Positions 62,861 through 64,000 of a DNA stretch of 64,000 bases are shown piece after piece. The position numbers and the translations under genes are program-made. The stretch spans positions 62,001-126,000 of the forward strand of contig JAVLUO010000003.1 in NCBI GenBank assembly GCA_031628995.1, written 5' to 3'. Every line of letters starts with the position of its first letter. The first letter of the stretch is position 1. The notes beneath the pieces were generated by a model, which searched no databases, was not told the origin of the DNA, and saw nothing but the letters and a program-made list of their open reading frames with translations. Source of the DNA: Bacillota bacterium LX-D (lineage in GTDB: Bacteria > Bacillota > DUOV01 > Zhaonellaceae).

Positions 62861-62874
62861 GTCATAATTATGAC
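62861..62874. promoter_or_regulatory. Palindromic operator candidate for the MarR regulator
   Basis: GTCATAATTATGAC is a perfect 14-bp palindrome 33 bp upstream of the marR start codon, extended to ACGGTCATAATTATGACTGT with partial symmetry; the typical size and place of a MarR site. Confidence 0.6.
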
Positions 62875-62877
62875 TGT

Positions 62878-63260
62878 TAGAATTATTACTATATTTTAGC
62901 TAAGAACTAGAGCACTGTCAATGTGGCTGTAGATAATAGTATAGACTCCTGCCCCGGCATTCAGCGATCGTAGGTATTTACTAGGCGCTGAAGCATCATA
63001 TTTACTGCTTTTTGACTTTTAGGCAGCCAAAAACCAGCTGCCATTATTGGAAGCCGGGATTAATTATTCTCAGGATAAAGCTAATTAAATCTAAAAAAGG
63101 CAGCAATTAAGCCGCCTTTATTTCATTTCCATCCTTCCCAATCTGCTTTCTTATCAATATACAATTGGCCTGTAGTGTCCAGCTGAGCTACAAATACTCT
63201 TTCGGGGCTAGTAGAAGGCAATTTTTTAAAAGCAGGGATTTTATTTAAACACCTTCAATC
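62878..63260. other. About 380 bp with a decayed gene tail
   Basis: On the minus strand an open frame (about 63129-63245) reads IPAFKKLPSTSPERVF then QLYIDKKADWEGWK and stops at a TGA. It has no start codon of note and looks like the C-terminal end of a lost gene. A terminator lies at 63096-63119. No other feature seen. Confidence 0.35.
63096..63119 (-). terminator. Rho-independent terminator
   Basis: Stem AAAGGCGGC / GCTGCCTTT (G-T pairs) with a TTAATT loop and TTTTTT tail on the minus strand, downstream of the cyanophycin-synthetase-type gene. Confidence 0.8.
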
Positions 63261-64000
63261 TTAAACTTGCAAATTCTTTATTTTGCTATTAAGAATTTTA
63301 GCTAAGCTCTCAAATTCCTCAAAAAATACAGCTATAATATCTCCTTTTTGAGCATATTCCAGAGCTTTAATTAAAGCTATCTCTTCCTCTAAAATAATTT
63401 CTAAAAAGGGATTTTTTTGAGCTGCTGCTTCGTATAATAAATTAGCTACCTCTGTCCTTTTCCTTCCACGAAGATTTTTATCTTCTTTAATAATTAAATA
63501 GTCAAAAGATTCCCCGCACAGTTCACCTACTTGCCTAATATCCTCATCTCTGCGGTCACCAGGTACTCCAATTACTCCGATCATTCTATTTGGTTGAAGA
63601 TTTTTGATTCCTTCAATAGTAAATTTATAACCATCAAAGTTATGTCCATAATCTAAAATTACTTTAAAATCTTTAATTTCATAGATATTAAATCTTCCAG
63701 GGTTTGTCCGCTCATCAGAGTAAAAACTCTGCATACTTGTCTCAATTTGTTCCAATGGCAGTCCAAAAGCTTTTAATGCTCCAATAGCTGCTAAGCTGTT
63801 ATAAATGTTATGTTTTAAACTGCCGTTGAGAGTTGCTGGAATATGTTGTACTTTAATAATTTTCTGAGCAACATGCCCGTTGGAGTAATAGATGTACTCC
63901 CCACTTTGGTAGATAACTTCTCCTCCATTTTGGACATGTTGTAATAAATAAGGATTTTGAGGCCGGGTTGAGTATAAAATAATGTTGCTTTGGGCTTTTT
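63261..64000 (-). CDS. Cyanophycin synthetase / Mur-ligase-type protein, C-terminal part
   Basis: The frame is open from the right window edge through 246 codons and ends at 63261. It has VQHIPATLNGSLKHNIYNSLAAIGALKAFG and LEQIETSMQSF then NPGRFNIYEIKDFKVILDYGHNFDGY, the C-terminal Mur-ligase domain pattern (HN..N..AA; D.GHN), with GVPGDRRDEDIRQVGEL. Homologues polymerise Asp-Arg (cyanophycin) or act on peptidoglycan precursors. The HN..N..AA run and GVPGDRRD favour cyanophycin synthetase. The N-terminal ATP-grasp half is outside the window. Confidence 0.78.
   Translation of the reverse strand, partial: KAQSNIILYSTRPQNPYLLQHVQNGGEVIYQSGEYIYYSNGHVAQKIIKVQHIPATLNGSLKHNIYNSLAAIGALKAFGLPLEQIETSMQSFYSDERTNPGRFNIYEIKDFKVILDYGHNFDGYKFTIEGIKNLQPNRMIGVIGVPGDRRDEDIRQVGELCGESFDYLIIKEDKNLRGRKRTEVANLLYEAAAQKNPFLEIILEEEIALIKALEYAQKGDIIAVFFEEFESLAKILNSKIKNLQV

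Overview
The window looks like the chromosome of a low- to mid-GC, endospore-forming Firmicute of the class Clostridia (a Peptococcaceae-like lineage would fit; I cannot name a genus). The evidence is gene content and order: yabG, veg, a SleB-type LysM cell-wall hydrolase, a PdaB-type deacetylase and the sigma-G inhibitor gin, together with the Bacillus-type conserved block gin-yaaO-tmk-holB-yaaT-yabA-trmN6-rsmI / abrB-metG-tatD / yabE-ksgA-yabG-veg. All parts of that block are present and in the familiar order, but they are pushed apart by inserted DNA.

Layout. 1-4.1 kb: a surface-polysaccharide cluster (GT-D glycosyltransferase, nucleotide-sugar dehydrogenase, SDR epimerase, and two overlapping pieces of a duplicated glycosyltransferase). 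4.2-5.2 kb: a secreted CAP-domain protein under a cyclic-di-AMP (ydaO) riboswitch. 5.2-9.5 kb: a group of uncharacterised small proteins, plus a cysteine-rich putative spore-coat protein. 9.5-18.2 kb: veg, yabG, LysM/SleB hydrolase, a decayed amidase, ksgA, two yabE-like 3D-domain proteins, a membrane protein and tex. 18.4-25.2 kb: SOD, a DUF1054 protein, folB-folE, a nucleotidyltransferase-like protein, an HD-GYP protein, and a radical-SAM/DUF4130 DNA-repair pair. 25.4-32.3 kb: a T-box with a duplicated antiterminator module in front of DAHP synthase; an ECF sigma/anti-sigma/ABC-transporter operon; a DUF3189 protein and an FMN-binding glutamate-synthase-like protein. 32.5-36.2 kb: a biotin operon (bioY-bioB-bioD-bioA) with a BirA operator laid over its promoter; its base composition differs from its neighbours. 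36.4-39.7 kb: tatD, metG, abrB.

About 39.8-51.3 kb is an integrated element inserted between abrB and rsmI, probably in the abrB terminator. It carries, inward from the left, an OLD-family ATPase/TOPRIM nuclease, a specificity subunit, a methylase with an N-terminal PD-(D/E)XK-like motif (BcgI-like), and an XRE regulator. Facing the other way are a phage-type primase-helicase, a solitary short HK97 capsid protein, TnpW and a large serine recombinase. It has no portal, terminase or tail genes, so it is either a remnant prophage or a capsid-carrying satellite-like island with a defence cargo. This is the part of the window most worth following up.

51.3-59.1 kb resumes the chromosomal housekeeping block (rsmI, trmN6, yabA, yaaT, holB, tmk, an Orn/Lys decarboxylase-family gene, gin, pdaB) with an inserted flavin reductase. 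59.4-64 kb holds an amino-acid permease, a MATE transporter with its MarR regulator, and the 3' part of a cyanophycin-synthetase/Mur-ligase-type gene cut by the window edge. I saw no rRNA or tRNA genes and no CRISPR array.
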